A program made the position numbers and the translations under genes. A stretch of DNA of 64,000 bases from an uncultured Flavobacteriales bacterium. Its GTDB lineage: Bacteria > Bacteroidota > Bacteroidia > Flavobacteriales_D > Crocinitomicaceae. How positions within the stretch are numbered: position 1 is the first letter of the stretch; every line of letters begins with the position of its first letter. The stretch lies in contig CAJXJK010000003.1 in the NCBI GenBank assembly GCA_913054135.1, forward strand, positions 62,001 to 126,000, written 5' to 3'. Below are positions 1 to 7,445 of the stretch, in pieces. The notes under the pieces are model-generated. The model was not told where the DNA came from. It worked only from the letters and a program-made list of their open reading frames with translations, and ran no database searches.

Positions 1-490
1 AGTAGGCTCTGTAACCCGTATGATACTCTGAAAGCTTTTGACGCATCCAAAAGTTTTGAAAAAACGTTAGAAAACGATTGGCAATCCATTTATACCTTGG
101 CATTCCGCCTTTTAGCGCTCCCTTTCCAAGAATTCTAGATGCAATCACGCAAGGGTAAACATCATTGGCAATTAAGGATACCATTGGCACAATCAACTGC
201 GGGGTGTATTGATAATCTGGGTGTACCATTATTATAATGTCTGCTCCTACTTCTAGGGCTTTATTATAACATGATTTTTGATTACCACCATAACCACGAT
301 TTGTTTCATGGACTATTACATGGTTAATACCTAATTTCTTTGCTAATTCAACCGTATCATCAGTTGATCTGTCGTCAGTCAAAATCACCTCATCAACTAC
401 ATCCAAAGGAATTTCCCTGTACGTTTTTTCTAAGGTTTTGCCTGCATTATATGCTGGCATAATTACCGCAACTTTTTTACCGTTAATCAT
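1..490 (-). CDS. glycosyltransferase family 2 (DPM1-like), 3' end outside window
   Basis: Partial gene that runs off the left edge; about 163 N-terminal residues are visible after an ATG at 490. It starts with a GT-A type strand and PAYNAGKTL, then DDRSTDDT (nucleotide-sugar binding), NRGYGGNQK, and HPDYQYTP in the place of the usual DxD metal motif. This combination is seen in dolichyl- or polyprenyl-phosphate mannosyl/glucosyl transferase-like enzymes that act on the cytoplasmic face of the membrane. Donor and acceptor cannot be told from sequence. The visible part ends near HTGYRAY, so any C-terminal membrane anchor is outside the window. The next gene on the same strand, ndh, starts at 1808 and ends 46 bp away. 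Confidence 0.85.
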   Translation of the reverse strand, partial: MINGKKVAVIMPAYNAGKTLEKTYREIPLDVVDEVILTDDRSTDDTVELAKKLGINHVIVHETNRGYGGNQKSCYNKALEVGADIIIMVHPDYQYTPQLIVPMVSLIANDVYPCVIASRILGKGALKGGMPRYKWIANRFLTFFQNFWMRQKLSEYHTGYRAY

Positions 491-536
491 TGAGCGACTT
501 CAAAATTAGATGGCAAATATAAACAAGATAAAATTG

Positions 537-1808
537 CTAGCCCTTTTTCTTGCGATATGGTCTAATTATTAATCTCAAGCCATTGTTATATCTGAAGTAA
601 TTCCATGTCCAATTGACAAACACCACAACCCTATTTCTGAAGCCGACCAAAAGCATTAGATGAACAAACATCCATACGAACCAGGCCATTACTCCTTGAA
701 ACTTCAATTTCCCCGTTTCTACTACCGCCAAGTTTCTTCCGATTGTGGCCATAGTTCCCTTATCATTGTAGACAAAGGGCTTCCAACTTTTGTTTTTTGC
801 TTTTCTGTTTAACTGTTTGGCAAGGTATGCGCCTTGTTGCATAGCCACGGACGCCAGCATAGGCAATCCTTCAGGATATTTTTCTGAATTTATAAGTGCT
901 GTGTCTCCAAGCACGAAAGTGGCATCATCTAGTTGAAGATTCTCATCAACAATTATTCTATTTCCTCTTCCCACTTTATTTGAATCAATACCATTTGGAA
1001 ATTGTCCGGCAACTCCGGCAGCCCAAATTAAAGTATCGCATCTAAAATCTTTACCTACAGATGTTGTTACAAGATTTGATTCATAATTCTCTACAAAGGT
1101 CTCTGTATATATATGAACACCTAACTTTTTTAGATACTTATTCGCCTTTAAAGAAGATTTTTCACTCATTGCCGACAAGACCCTGGGAGCTGCCTCAATT
1201 AAATGAATCTTCATTTGGCGTAAATCTAGATCTGGAAAATCTTTGGGCAAAATCTTGTTTCTGAGCTCAGCCAAGGCTCCAGCAAGCTCAACCCCTGTTG
1301 GACCGGCACCAACAATTACAAAATTCATAAGTTCGTTTCTCTTATCTAAATCTTGTGTGTTCAATGCTCTCTCGAAATTCTCTAACATTTTAGATCTCAA
1401 ATCAAGGGCCTCTGTGAGCGACTTCATTGGAATCGCATTTTCTTCAATTGTTTCATTGCTGAAAAAGTTATTTCCGGCGCCACTCGCAATTACAAGGTAG
1501 TCATAGCTTAGCGTACCTATGTTGGTATGCAAAGTCTTTGTCTCAGAATCAAGACTCTTCACTTCGACCAAACGAAAAAATGTGTTCTTTTTCTTTCTGA
1601 GCGTTTTTCGAATTGGATAAGCAATTGAATCCGGCTCAAGACCTGCCGAAGCTACTTGATATAATAAAGGTTGAAAAGTGTGAAAATTGTTCTTGTCAAT
1701 AAGAACTAATTGGTGGTATTTGGTGTTGATTTGTCTGGCTAGTTTTAGTCCGGCAAATCCCGCGCCAATTACCACTATACGTGGTAAATCTATATCGGGA
1801 ATATTCAT
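537..1808 (-). CDS. ndh: type II NADH:quinone oxidoreductase
   Basis: 423 aa, the usual NDH-2 length. It passes electrons from NADH to menaquinone without pumping protons, as a peripheral inner-membrane flavoprotein. FAD-binding GxGxxG is at residues 15-20 (GAGFAG) and the NADH-binding GxGxxG at 167-172 (GAGPTG), each at the start of a Rossmann unit. LLYQVASAGLEPDSIAYP (about 48-65) is the NDH-2 signature near the flavin. The C-terminus has a hydrophobic stretch (MAWFVWMFVHLMLLVGF) followed by a basic tail ending RPYRKKKG, fitting a membrane-associating helix. It is transcribed alone, with no complex I gene nearby. Confidence 0.93.
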   Translation of the reverse strand: MNIPDIDLPRIVVIGAGFAGLKLARQINTKYHQLVLIDKNNFHTFQPLLYQVASAGLEPDSIAYPIRKTLRKKKNTFFRLVEVKSLDSETKTLHTNIGTLSYDYLVIASGAGNNFFSNETIEENAIPMKSLTEALDLRSKMLENFERALNTQDLDKRNELMNFVIVGAGPTGVELAGALAELRNKILPKDFPDLDLRQMKIHLIEAAPRVLSAMSEKSSLKANKYLKKLGVHIYTETFVENYESNLVTTSVGKDFRCDTLIWAAGVAGQFPNGIDSNKVGRGNRIIVDENLQLDDATFVLGDTALINSEKYPEGLPMLASVAMQQGAYLAKQLNRKAKNKSWKPFVYNDKGTMATIGRNLAVVETGKLKFQGVMAWFVWMFVHLMLLVGFRNRVVVFVNWTWNYFRYNNGLRLIIRPYRKKKG

Positions 1809-1889
1809 CTCAACTAATTTGAATACTAAAGATACGGATTAAGCTGATATGAATGACCTTAATAAATCACTATTCTAATCTCATCCTCT

Positions 1890-3014
1890 TTATTTCCAAA
1901 CTTTAAAATAAACGTGACCACTTTGTCCGTGATTTCCAGCTCTTCCCCTATTGCCGCAATTGCCGCTTCCGCCTCTATTTCCACATCCCTTGCCGCCTCT
2001 TCCGGCGTTTCCACCTTTTCCTGCAGCTCCACCTCTTCCAGCACTTCCTCCATTTCCGCCTGAATTATAAACTTTTACTTGGTCAGTAAAAAATCGAGCT
2101 CGTTCTTCGTAATAAATGTAAACGTCTCCTCCATTGCCGCCATCTCCTCCATTGCCTCCGTAACCACCATCTCCGCCACGTCCGCCATTACCACCCCAAC
2201 CTTCTCGGTCACAGCCCGGATTATCTTCAGTTCGTGGAGTTGCGAAAGCGCCATCTCCTCCACGTCCGCCGTTTCCTCCAACACCACCTTTGCCTCCATC
2301 TCCGCCATTTCCGCCATTATTGTGAATTTTAATACTTCCTGACTGGCCAATATATCTTGTCCAACATTTACCATTGGTGTAACAAGCTTCTACCTTCACT
2401 AATTCTGTATTGTCTCTTGGAAAATCAACCATAGTTAAATAGACATTTACTCTGTCTGCACTTCTTCCGTGATAGCCATCTCGTCCACTACCACCTCGAT
2501 CTCCCCAATAACCATTTTCACCATTACCTCTCGAAAAATCTGCTTTTCCGCAGTGTCCTTTAGATCCTCTTCGTCCGGCCGTGCCGTCAGAACCTGTTCT
2601 AGCATTGAAACCAAGGCTGAAATGTCCGTTAAAGTTTATTGGAATGGCCATTTCAAACTTGACATCTGGACGTTCAATCATTGAAGCTTTAATGTGAATG
2701 TAAGGGTCGTGAATAGCGTTATAAAAAGATTTTAATTGAAGTCTTCGTTTGCTGCGCCAGGTCTGTTTTCCACTTCCCCAAATCTTAATCTTAAAATCTT
2801 TGAAACCAAGTTTGCAGCCTTTATTTGAATAAACGGTTTCACCGTTATTTAGATCAAATTGCATCCAAGAATTCATAGAGTTGCCGGCCAAAATGCCGTT
2901 TCCATTGTAAACAATTTTGCAATTTTCAATCATTTCTAGTTGCTTCTTTTTTCTCATTGAAAAAGAAGAAATCGATAATCCAATAAATAAGGATAGGAGT
3001 AGAGGTTTAACCAT
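1890..3014 (-). CDS. secreted glycine-rich GGX-repeat protein
   Basis: I do not recognise a named family. The start is placed at the ATG at 3014, which opens with a clear signal peptide (MVKPLLLSLFIGLSISSFS); a longer frame to 3062 lacks one. The mature protein has a non-repetitive N-terminal part of about 120 residues with beta-strand character. Three glycine-rich blocks follow, separated by short strands (VNVYLTMVD, DVYIYYEE, QVKVYNSG, HVYFKVWK). Blocks two and three are long runs of GGX triplets (X mainly N, D, R, K, S) almost free of proline, so this is not a collagen helix. Known GGX proteins (snow flea antifreeze protein, phage S16 adhesin gp38) fold as bundles of polyglycine II helices, and I infer the same here. 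Likely surface or extracellular. Confidence 0.7.
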   Translation of the reverse strand: MVKPLLLSLFIGLSISSFSMRKKKQLEMIENCKIVYNGNGILAGNSMNSWMQFDLNNGETVYSNKGCKLGFKDFKIKIWGSGKQTWRSKRRLQLKSFYNAIHDPYIHIKASMIERPDVKFEMAIPINFNGHFSLGFNARTGSDGTAGRRGSKGHCGKADFSRGNGENGYWGDRGGSGRDGYHGRSADRVNVYLTMVDFPRDNTELVKVEACYTNGKCWTRYIGQSGSIKIHNNGGNGGDGGKGGVGGNGGRGGDGAFATPRTEDNPGCDREGWGGNGGRGGDGGYGGNGGDGGNGGDVYIYYEERARFFTDQVKVYNSGGNGGSAGRGGAAGKGGNAGRGGKGCGNRGGSGNCGNRGRAGNHGQSGHVYFKVWK

Positions 3015-3110
3015 GTTACTATTTTTTGCGTTCGGCAAAAAATTGTGCAAAATACATGCCAAGGCAAGCTCCTTAAACGTTTAGACGCTAATTAAAACGG
3101 TTTAGAAATG

Positions 3111-3473
3111 TCACAAAGTTGGGTAAAAAGCTTCTTCAATGTGCTTAATCTCCTTCTGTTTTTGGTTTAAAACAATCACTATCAAGTCGAATTGAACCTC
3201 TAAATCAATTTCGTTTTCTTGAATATAGTAATTGGCAGTTTTTACGATTCCGTTCTGCTTGGCTTTTGACACCAAATCTCTTGGATCCGTCAAGTAATCA
3301 CTTTGTCTAGTTTTTACTTCTGTTATTATAATCTTGTTTTCAAATTCGGTTACAATATCTATCTCTAGCTTCTTAAATTTGAAGTTTCGGTCAAGTAATT
3401 TATGTCCCTTTTTAATCAAAAAGTCTACAGCTAACTGTTCGCCTAATTCTCCTAATTCATTGTGATCTGCCAT
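3111..3473 (-). CDS. YraN family (UPF0102) nuclease-fold protein
   Basis: 120 aa, the usual length. It has the YraN signatures: an N-terminal GxxGEQLAVDFL helix (G11, E12), then DRNFKFKKLEIDIV with E37-I-D39, and ITEVKTR with E52 and K54. These form the E/D-(E/Q)xK core of a restriction-endonuclease-like fold. The canonical GEID is LEID here. Family members are thought to act on branched DNA, but the role is not settled. It lies upstream of the GGX-repeat gene on the same strand; nothing suggests a joint function. Confidence 0.88.
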   Translation of the reverse strand: MADHNELGELGEQLAVDFLIKKGHKLLDRNFKFKKLEIDIVTEFENKIIITEVKTRQSDYLTDPRDLVSKAKQNGIVKTANYYIQENEIDLEVQFDLIVIVLNQKQKEIKHIEEAFYPTL

Positions 3474-3544
3474 ACCAACGAAAATAAGTATTAATTTTGA
3501 AAGAGAAAACGTAACAAAAGTCGCTTAAATACTTATAACATAAG

Positions 3545-4435
3545 GTGAAGCAATTAAACATTGTCATATTACTTTCAGTATTGGTTTTTGGCCAGAATTC
3601 ATTTGGTCAGAACTATTCATACAAGAAAAAGTTTGGGACTCAAAAGAATGCAATGTATTTCTATTGGGGATATAACAGAGCTGCCTTCACAAGAAGTGAC
3701 ATCCATTTTGTGGGTGAAAATTATGATTTCACAATAATCAAAGCAGCAGCAAAAGATAGACCTGCCACAGAATTCAAAACATACGTTACACCTTCAACGC
3801 TAACTGTTCCCCAATTTAATGTTAGGGTTGGTTGGTATTATAAACATAGATGGGATTGGTCAATAGGTTATGATCACATGAAATATGTGATGCGAGATTG
3901 GCAGCAAGTTTACATTAACGGATACATTGATCCAAATTCAAATAGTGAACTAAATGGAGAGTTTACAAATGAAGACGGTAAGCTGTTTATTGATCCCGAT
4001 TTTATACATTATGAAAACACGAACGGATTAAATTACATTTCAGTTCAACTCAACAATACTGCTCCTATGTACAAAACAAACGACAGAAAGTTTGCAGTAC
4101 AAAGAAGAGTTGGTGGTGGAATTGGACCAGTAATCACACAAACAGATTTTGTTTGGGATTCAGAACAATATCATTCAGGAATGAAATTAGGTGGATGGGG
4201 AATATCTGCTCATATGGGAGTTCGTTTCGATTTCTTCAATCGCTTTTTTATTGAGAATACTTTTTCTGGTGGTTTCATTCACTTGCCAAGAAATGCTACT
4301 ATCGTTAGAGGAAGCACAAGAGATAATGACTATGCAAATCATAAATTCGTTTATGGTCAGTGGCAAATAACTGCAGGAGTACTTTGGTACTTAAGAAATA
4401 AAAATGGCTGCGGAACTTGCCCGGATTGGCATTAG
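3545..4435 (+). CDS. outer-membrane beta-barrel protein
   Basis: 296 aa. The start is the GTG at 3545, because an in-frame TAA lies at 3536-3538 and the signal peptide begins at once (MKQLNIVILLSVLVFGQNSFGQ). The mature part alternates aromatic and polar residues (AMYFYWGYNRAAF, VRVGWYYKHRWDWSIGYDHM, ITAGVLWYLRNK), as in a transmembrane barrel, and ends in a short GCGTCPDWH tail rather than a terminal phenylalanine. GGWGISAHMGVRFDFFNRFFIENTFSGG is typical of Bacteroidota outer-membrane proteins. The specific function is unknown. Element A lies directly downstream. Confidence 0.65.
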   Translation: MKQLNIVILLSVLVFGQNSFGQNYSYKKKFGTQKNAMYFYWGYNRAAFTRSDIHFVGENYDFTIIKAAAKDRPATEFKTYVTPSTLTVPQFNVRVGWYYKHRWDWSIGYDHMKYVMRDWQQVYINGYIDPNSNSELNGEFTNEDGKLFIDPDFIHYENTNGLNYISVQLNNTAPMYKTNDRKFAVQRRVGGGIGPVITQTDFVWDSEQYHSGMKLGGWGISAHMGVRFDFFNRFFIENTFSGGFIHLPRNATIVRGSTRDNDYANHKFVYGQWQITAGVLWYLRNKNGCGTCPDWH

Positions 4436-4506
4436 TTTTATTCGGGCCTTTGGGCCAGTAGAGCCTTATCGTAAATTTCAACTTCAATTATACTTTCATT
4501 GTTTGG

Positions 4507-4847
4507 GTTCGTTCACAAGAGCTACGCCTTGTTGTTCGTTCGGCGTCTCGTTTTGATAAATCAAAACTGACGCCTTTTCGTGCGTTCAAAGTTTGCCAAA
4601 GCAAACTTTTCTCTTTTCGTTTTCGAAATGACAAATGAATCCTAAGTTATTTTGTGAATGAGCATGGAGATTTGTTCTTAACATTCTCCAGATCTTCCAC
4701 TCTCGCACCCCAAAACATTTGTCCAACCGAAAATCGAAGAGTGAATCACTTTGGCTCAGCCAAATGATGAACGCACGAAAAGGCTTTGCAATTGCGCGAG
4801 CAATTGTATAAGCCGAACGAACAAGTCGGCGAAGCCCGACTGAACGA
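4507..4847. repeat. paired-hairpin element A (two inverted ~130-bp units)
   Basis: Left arm 4507-4637 on the plus strand and right arm about 4718-4847 on the minus strand are inverted copies of one unit. Read outside-in, a unit is GTTCGTTC, hairpin 1, T-GTTCGTTCGGC, hairpin 2, GCCTTTTCGTGCGTTC, hairpin 3, a C/T-rich run containing TTCGnTTTCG, then GACAAATG. In the left arm: hairpin 1 is ACAAG/CTTGT (4515-4532); hairpin 2 has TTTTGAT/ATCAAAA (4551-4566); hairpin 3 is a perfect 9-bp stem (4588-4609). In the right arm: hairpin 3 at 4745-4768, hairpin 2 at 4789-4806, hairpin 1 at 4824-4841. About 80 bp of unrelated sequence lie between the arms. The same design recurs at 18303-18634. No protein is encoded. 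Origin and function are unknown. Confidence 0.85.
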
Positions 4848-4922
4848 GTCTCCACCATGAAGCAAGAAATAACTAATTTCGCATCCACAACATTAATAAA
4901 AACCTCAACGCCTCGAACAAAA

Positions 4923-5693
4923 ATGAACCTAATCGATACACATACCCATCTCTTTGCAGAACAATTCAATGAAGATCGTGACGATATTATCAAGTCAGCT
5001 TTAGAGGCAGGAGTTTCAAAGATGTTATTGCCAAATATCGATTTAGACTCAATTGAAGCCATGCATCAGTTAGAGAAAGATTACCCTGAAAACTGCATTG
5101 CCATGATGGGATTACATCCTTGTTCAGTCACTGAAAATTGGGAGTCAGAACTTGAGGTAATTAAATCACATTTGTTCAGCAGAAAATATATTGCTGTTGG
5201 GGAAATTGGCATGGACCTTTATTGGGACAAGACTAGTTTGCCATTTCAACAAAAAGCATTTGCACAACAAATTGAGTGGGCCAAAGAATTGGGGATTCCG
5301 ATTGTGATTCACGTGAGAGATGCATTTGATGAGGCTTTTGAAATAGTGGACGAATTGAATGATGATAGCTTAAGAGGAGTGTTCCACTGCTTCACTGGTA
5401 ACATTGATCAAGCAAATCACATTTTAAATTATGGTGGATTTAAATTGGGGTTGGGTGGAGTCTTGACTTTCAAGAATTCTGGTTTGGATAAAACGATTTC
5501 TGATATAGGCATGAAACATCTGATTCTAGAAACAGACTCGCCGTACTTGGCTCCCCATCCAAATAGAGGGAAAAGAAACGAGACATCATTCATAACTTAT
5601 GTAGCATCTAAACTTGCCGAAGTAAAAGGGGTGAGTATTGAGAATGTGGCAGAAATCACCTCTCAAAATGCAATAGAACTTTTTAATTTATAA
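4923..5693 (+). CDS. tatD: TatD family metal-dependent hydrolase / 3'-5' DNase
   Basis: 256 aa from the ATG at 4923, where the family consensus begins (MNLIDTHTHLF); the frame is open upstream to 4857 but that stretch is unrelated sequence next to element A. Metal ligands of the TIM barrel are visible: H7 and H9 (DTHTH), Glu in VGEIGMDLYW, His in PIVIHVRDA, His in GVFHCFTG, Asp in LETDSPYLAPHPNRGKRNE. TatD enzymes are two-metal nucleases/deoxyribonucleases linked to DNA repair and turnover. It is not in an operon here, being bounded by repeats on both sides. Confidence 0.92.
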   Translation: MNLIDTHTHLFAEQFNEDRDDIIKSALEAGVSKMLLPNIDLDSIEAMHQLEKDYPENCIAMMGLHPCSVTENWESELEVIKSHLFSRKYIAVGEIGMDLYWDKTSLPFQQKAFAQQIEWAKELGIPIVIHVRDAFDEAFEIVDELNDDSLRGVFHCFTGNIDQANHILNYGGFKLGLGGVLTFKNSGLDKTISDIGMKHLILETDSPYLAPHPNRGKRNETSFITYVASKLAEVKGVSIENVAEITSQNAIELFNL

Positions 5694-5703
5694 TTCTATC
5701 AAT

Positions 5704-5730
5704 TGTCAGTCTGAGCCTGTCGAAGACTAG
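5704..5730 (-). repeat. GACA-hairpin repeat, left copy (minus orientation)
   Basis: On the minus strand this reads CT-AGTCT-TCGACAGGCTC-AGACT-GACA: a 5-bp stem around an 11-nt loop, followed by GACA. It lies 11 bp after the tatD stop and 43 bp before the broken GIY-YIG gene. The right copy at 6061-6086 has the same loop and GACA but a different stem that still pairs (ACACT/AGTGT). Repeats containing CTTCGACARGCTCAG are known to me from many bacterial genomes; that is recollection, not a search. Confidence 0.8.
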
Positions 5731-5772
5731 ATGAAGAGATACTCAGCCATTATTTATCCCTAACTTTAAGAG

Positions 5773-6051
5773 ATGCAAAAAGCTTACTTCGTTTAAATCT
5801 TAGAATGTTCTGATGGCTCTTACTATACTGGTGTTACGAATGACATTCAACGAAGACTAAAAGAACATCACATTGGCATTAACACTGAATGTTATACTTA
5901 CAAAAGAACACCTCTAGAATTAGTTTTTCAGGAAGTTTTTGCTGATGCAAATCAGGCAATCAAAGCAGAGAAAAGGCTAAAAGGATGGGGACGGAAGAAG
6001 AAGCAAACTCTAATAAATAAAGGTTGGGAAGCTATTAAGAACAATGAGTAA
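5773..6051 (+). pseudogene. GIY-YIG nuclease (UPF0213/YhbQ-like), nonsense-disrupted
   Basis: The frame from the ATG at 5773 to the TAA at 6049-6051 encodes a complete small GIY-YIG domain of 92 codons except for a TAA at codon 8 (5794-5796). Around the stop the translation is MQKAYFV-stop-ILECSDGSYYTGVTND. Normal members have Tyr there (VYIL), so one base change (TAT or TAC to TAA) explains it and destroys the first catalytic tyrosine. The rest looks intact: YTGVTND, RRLKEH, CYTYKRTP, QAIKAEKRLKGWGRKKK. There is no usable start between the stop and the second motif. The gene sits between two inverted GACA-hairpins, with only 9 bp from its stop to the right one. The otherwise perfect frame suggests recent inactivation, or less likely readthrough. 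Confidence 0.85.
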
Positions 6052-6060
6052 AATATCAGC

Positions 6061-6086
6061 TACACTTCGACAAGCTCAGTGTGACA
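6061..6086 (+). repeat. GACA-hairpin repeat, right copy (plus orientation)
   Basis: Reads CT-ACACT-TCGACAAGCTC-AGTGT-GACA, with the last G of CAGTGTGACA completing the foot. It is inverted relative to the copy at 5704-5730, so both GACA feet point away from the GIY-YIG gene. Three positions differ between the two copies within the stem strands and all are compensated, while the loop differs only at one purine. The remaining 185 bp to the asparaginase start (6087-6271) show no gene. Confidence 0.8.
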
Positions 6087-6271
6087 GGGCCTAGCGAACA
6101 AAAAACAGCTTGCTGTACTTCCATCAGAATAAATCAAACCCACCACAGAATCAATTGCCCCATTAATTTCATTATGTAAGTGTTTACTTTGTGATTGGTC
6201 TTTTGAAAGGCGCCTAAGCTTGAGAAATTGTTTTAATTTCGAATGTTTAATTTAGATAAAGACCGAACGTA

Positions 6272-7300
6272 ATGAAAAACCCACAGGTGTTAATCATATA
6301 CACTGGCGGAACCATTGGAATGATCAATGACCCAGAAACCGGTGCGCTTAAGCCATTTGACTTTGAGTCGCTTTATGCGAGTATACCAGAGTTGAAACAG
6401 TTTGATTATAAGATTGACACGTTTTCACTTGGAGAGCCAATTGACTCTTCAGACATGAATCCTAAATTGTGGGGGGACATTGCCACCACGATCTTTGACA
6501 ACTATGCTAATTATGACGGCTTTGTTGTGCTTCACGGCACAGACACAATGGCGTTTACAACAGCAGCCCTGAGTTTCATGCTTCAAGGCTTAAAAAAACC
6601 AGTAATTTTCACGGGATCGCAACTACCTATCGGACAAATTAGAACTGATGGTAAAGAGAACCTAATAACGGCTATTGAATTGGCCGGAATGAGTGATTCA
6701 TCTGGCAAGCCAAATATTCAAGAAGTTGCACTTTATTTCGAGTTCCAATTATATAGAGGAAACCGAGTTTCTAAGGTCAGCACCTTTAATTTTGAAGCAT
6801 TTAAAAGCTATAATTATCCGCTTTTAGCTCAGGCAGGAACTAACATTAAGGTCCACCACAATTCGCTATATCGATCGCAAAAAGAAGAAGTTAAATTGTT
6901 CACAGACTTTAATGCAAACATTGCATTAGTAAAACTATTTCCTGGTATGCCTATAGGGCCTATCAAATCAATGTTTGACGCTTCTAAGGTTGAGGGGGTA
7001 ATCCTTGAAACTTTCGGAAACGGAAACAGTTTTTCGTCTGTTGAATTTGAAAAGATGATCTCAGATTACATGGAATCGGGTGGTATTGTGATGAACATAA
7101 CGCAATGCACTCAAGGAAATGTTGTTTTAGGATTGTATGAGACATCTATTCATTTTAAACGACTCGAAGTTATTAGCGGACGCGACATTAGCACAGAAGC
7201 GGCCGTGGCAAAAATGATGTACGCTTTGGGCTTAACGCATGACCAAAATGAACGCATTCAATTGCTGACTGAAAACATTTGTGGTGAGGTAACGATTTAA
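6272..7300 (+). CDS. ansA: type I (cytoplasmic) L-asparaginase
   Basis: 342 aa. It hydrolyses L-asparagine to aspartate and ammonia. The first catalytic motif YTGGTIGM is at residues 10-17 (nucleophile Thr in TGGT), and the second, LHGTDTMAFTTAALSFML, has T90 and D91 as the catalytic pair. No signal peptide is present, fitting the cytoplasmic AnsA type rather than the periplasmic AnsB type. The C-terminal domain keeps IVMNITQCTQGNV and ISGRDISTEAAVAKMMYALG. Single gene; the upstream 185 bp may hold its promoter. Confidence 0.93.
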   Translation: MKNPQVLIIYTGGTIGMINDPETGALKPFDFESLYASIPELKQFDYKIDTFSLGEPIDSSDMNPKLWGDIATTIFDNYANYDGFVVLHGTDTMAFTTAALSFMLQGLKKPVIFTGSQLPIGQIRTDGKENLITAIELAGMSDSSGKPNIQEVALYFEFQLYRGNRVSKVSTFNFEAFKSYNYPLLAQAGTNIKVHHNSLYRSQKEEVKLFTDFNANIALVKLFPGMPIGPIKSMFDASKVEGVILETFGNGNSFSSVEFEKMISDYMESGGIVMNITQCTQGNVVLGLYETSIHFKRLEVISGRDISTEAAVAKMMYALGLTHDQNERIQLLTENICGEVTI

Positions 7301-7445
7301 TAACATCTAAATCCGCCGAAAAAAGCTGCTCTATATTAGTATGAGTAAGAAAATTTTGTACTTTAGCAAACGCTTTTTTAACGTCTGCATAAATCAATAA
7401 AGACAGAAAAGAAGTAAGAACTTTAAAAATAAAAACAATTTAAAA

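Noticed and set aside
1859-2684. Several frames of 64-99 codons overlapping the GGX-repeat gene on both strands
   Set aside because: GGN-type codon repeats keep other frames open. Translations are monotonous (Ser/Thr or Glu/Met rich) and lack signals.
3015-3062. Longer N-terminus of the GGX-repeat protein
   Set aside because: It places 16 residues before the signal peptide, which would hinder export.
4857-4922. Upstream start of tatD
   Set aside because: The 22 extra residues are not part of the family and begin at the end of element A; MNLIDTHTH at 4923 is the normal N-terminus.
4586-5062. 158-codon minus-strand open frame across element A and the tatD 5' end
   Set aside because: It covers the hairpin repeats and overlaps tatD in antisense; its translation is low-complexity and matches no family. 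A product of the repeat's base composition.
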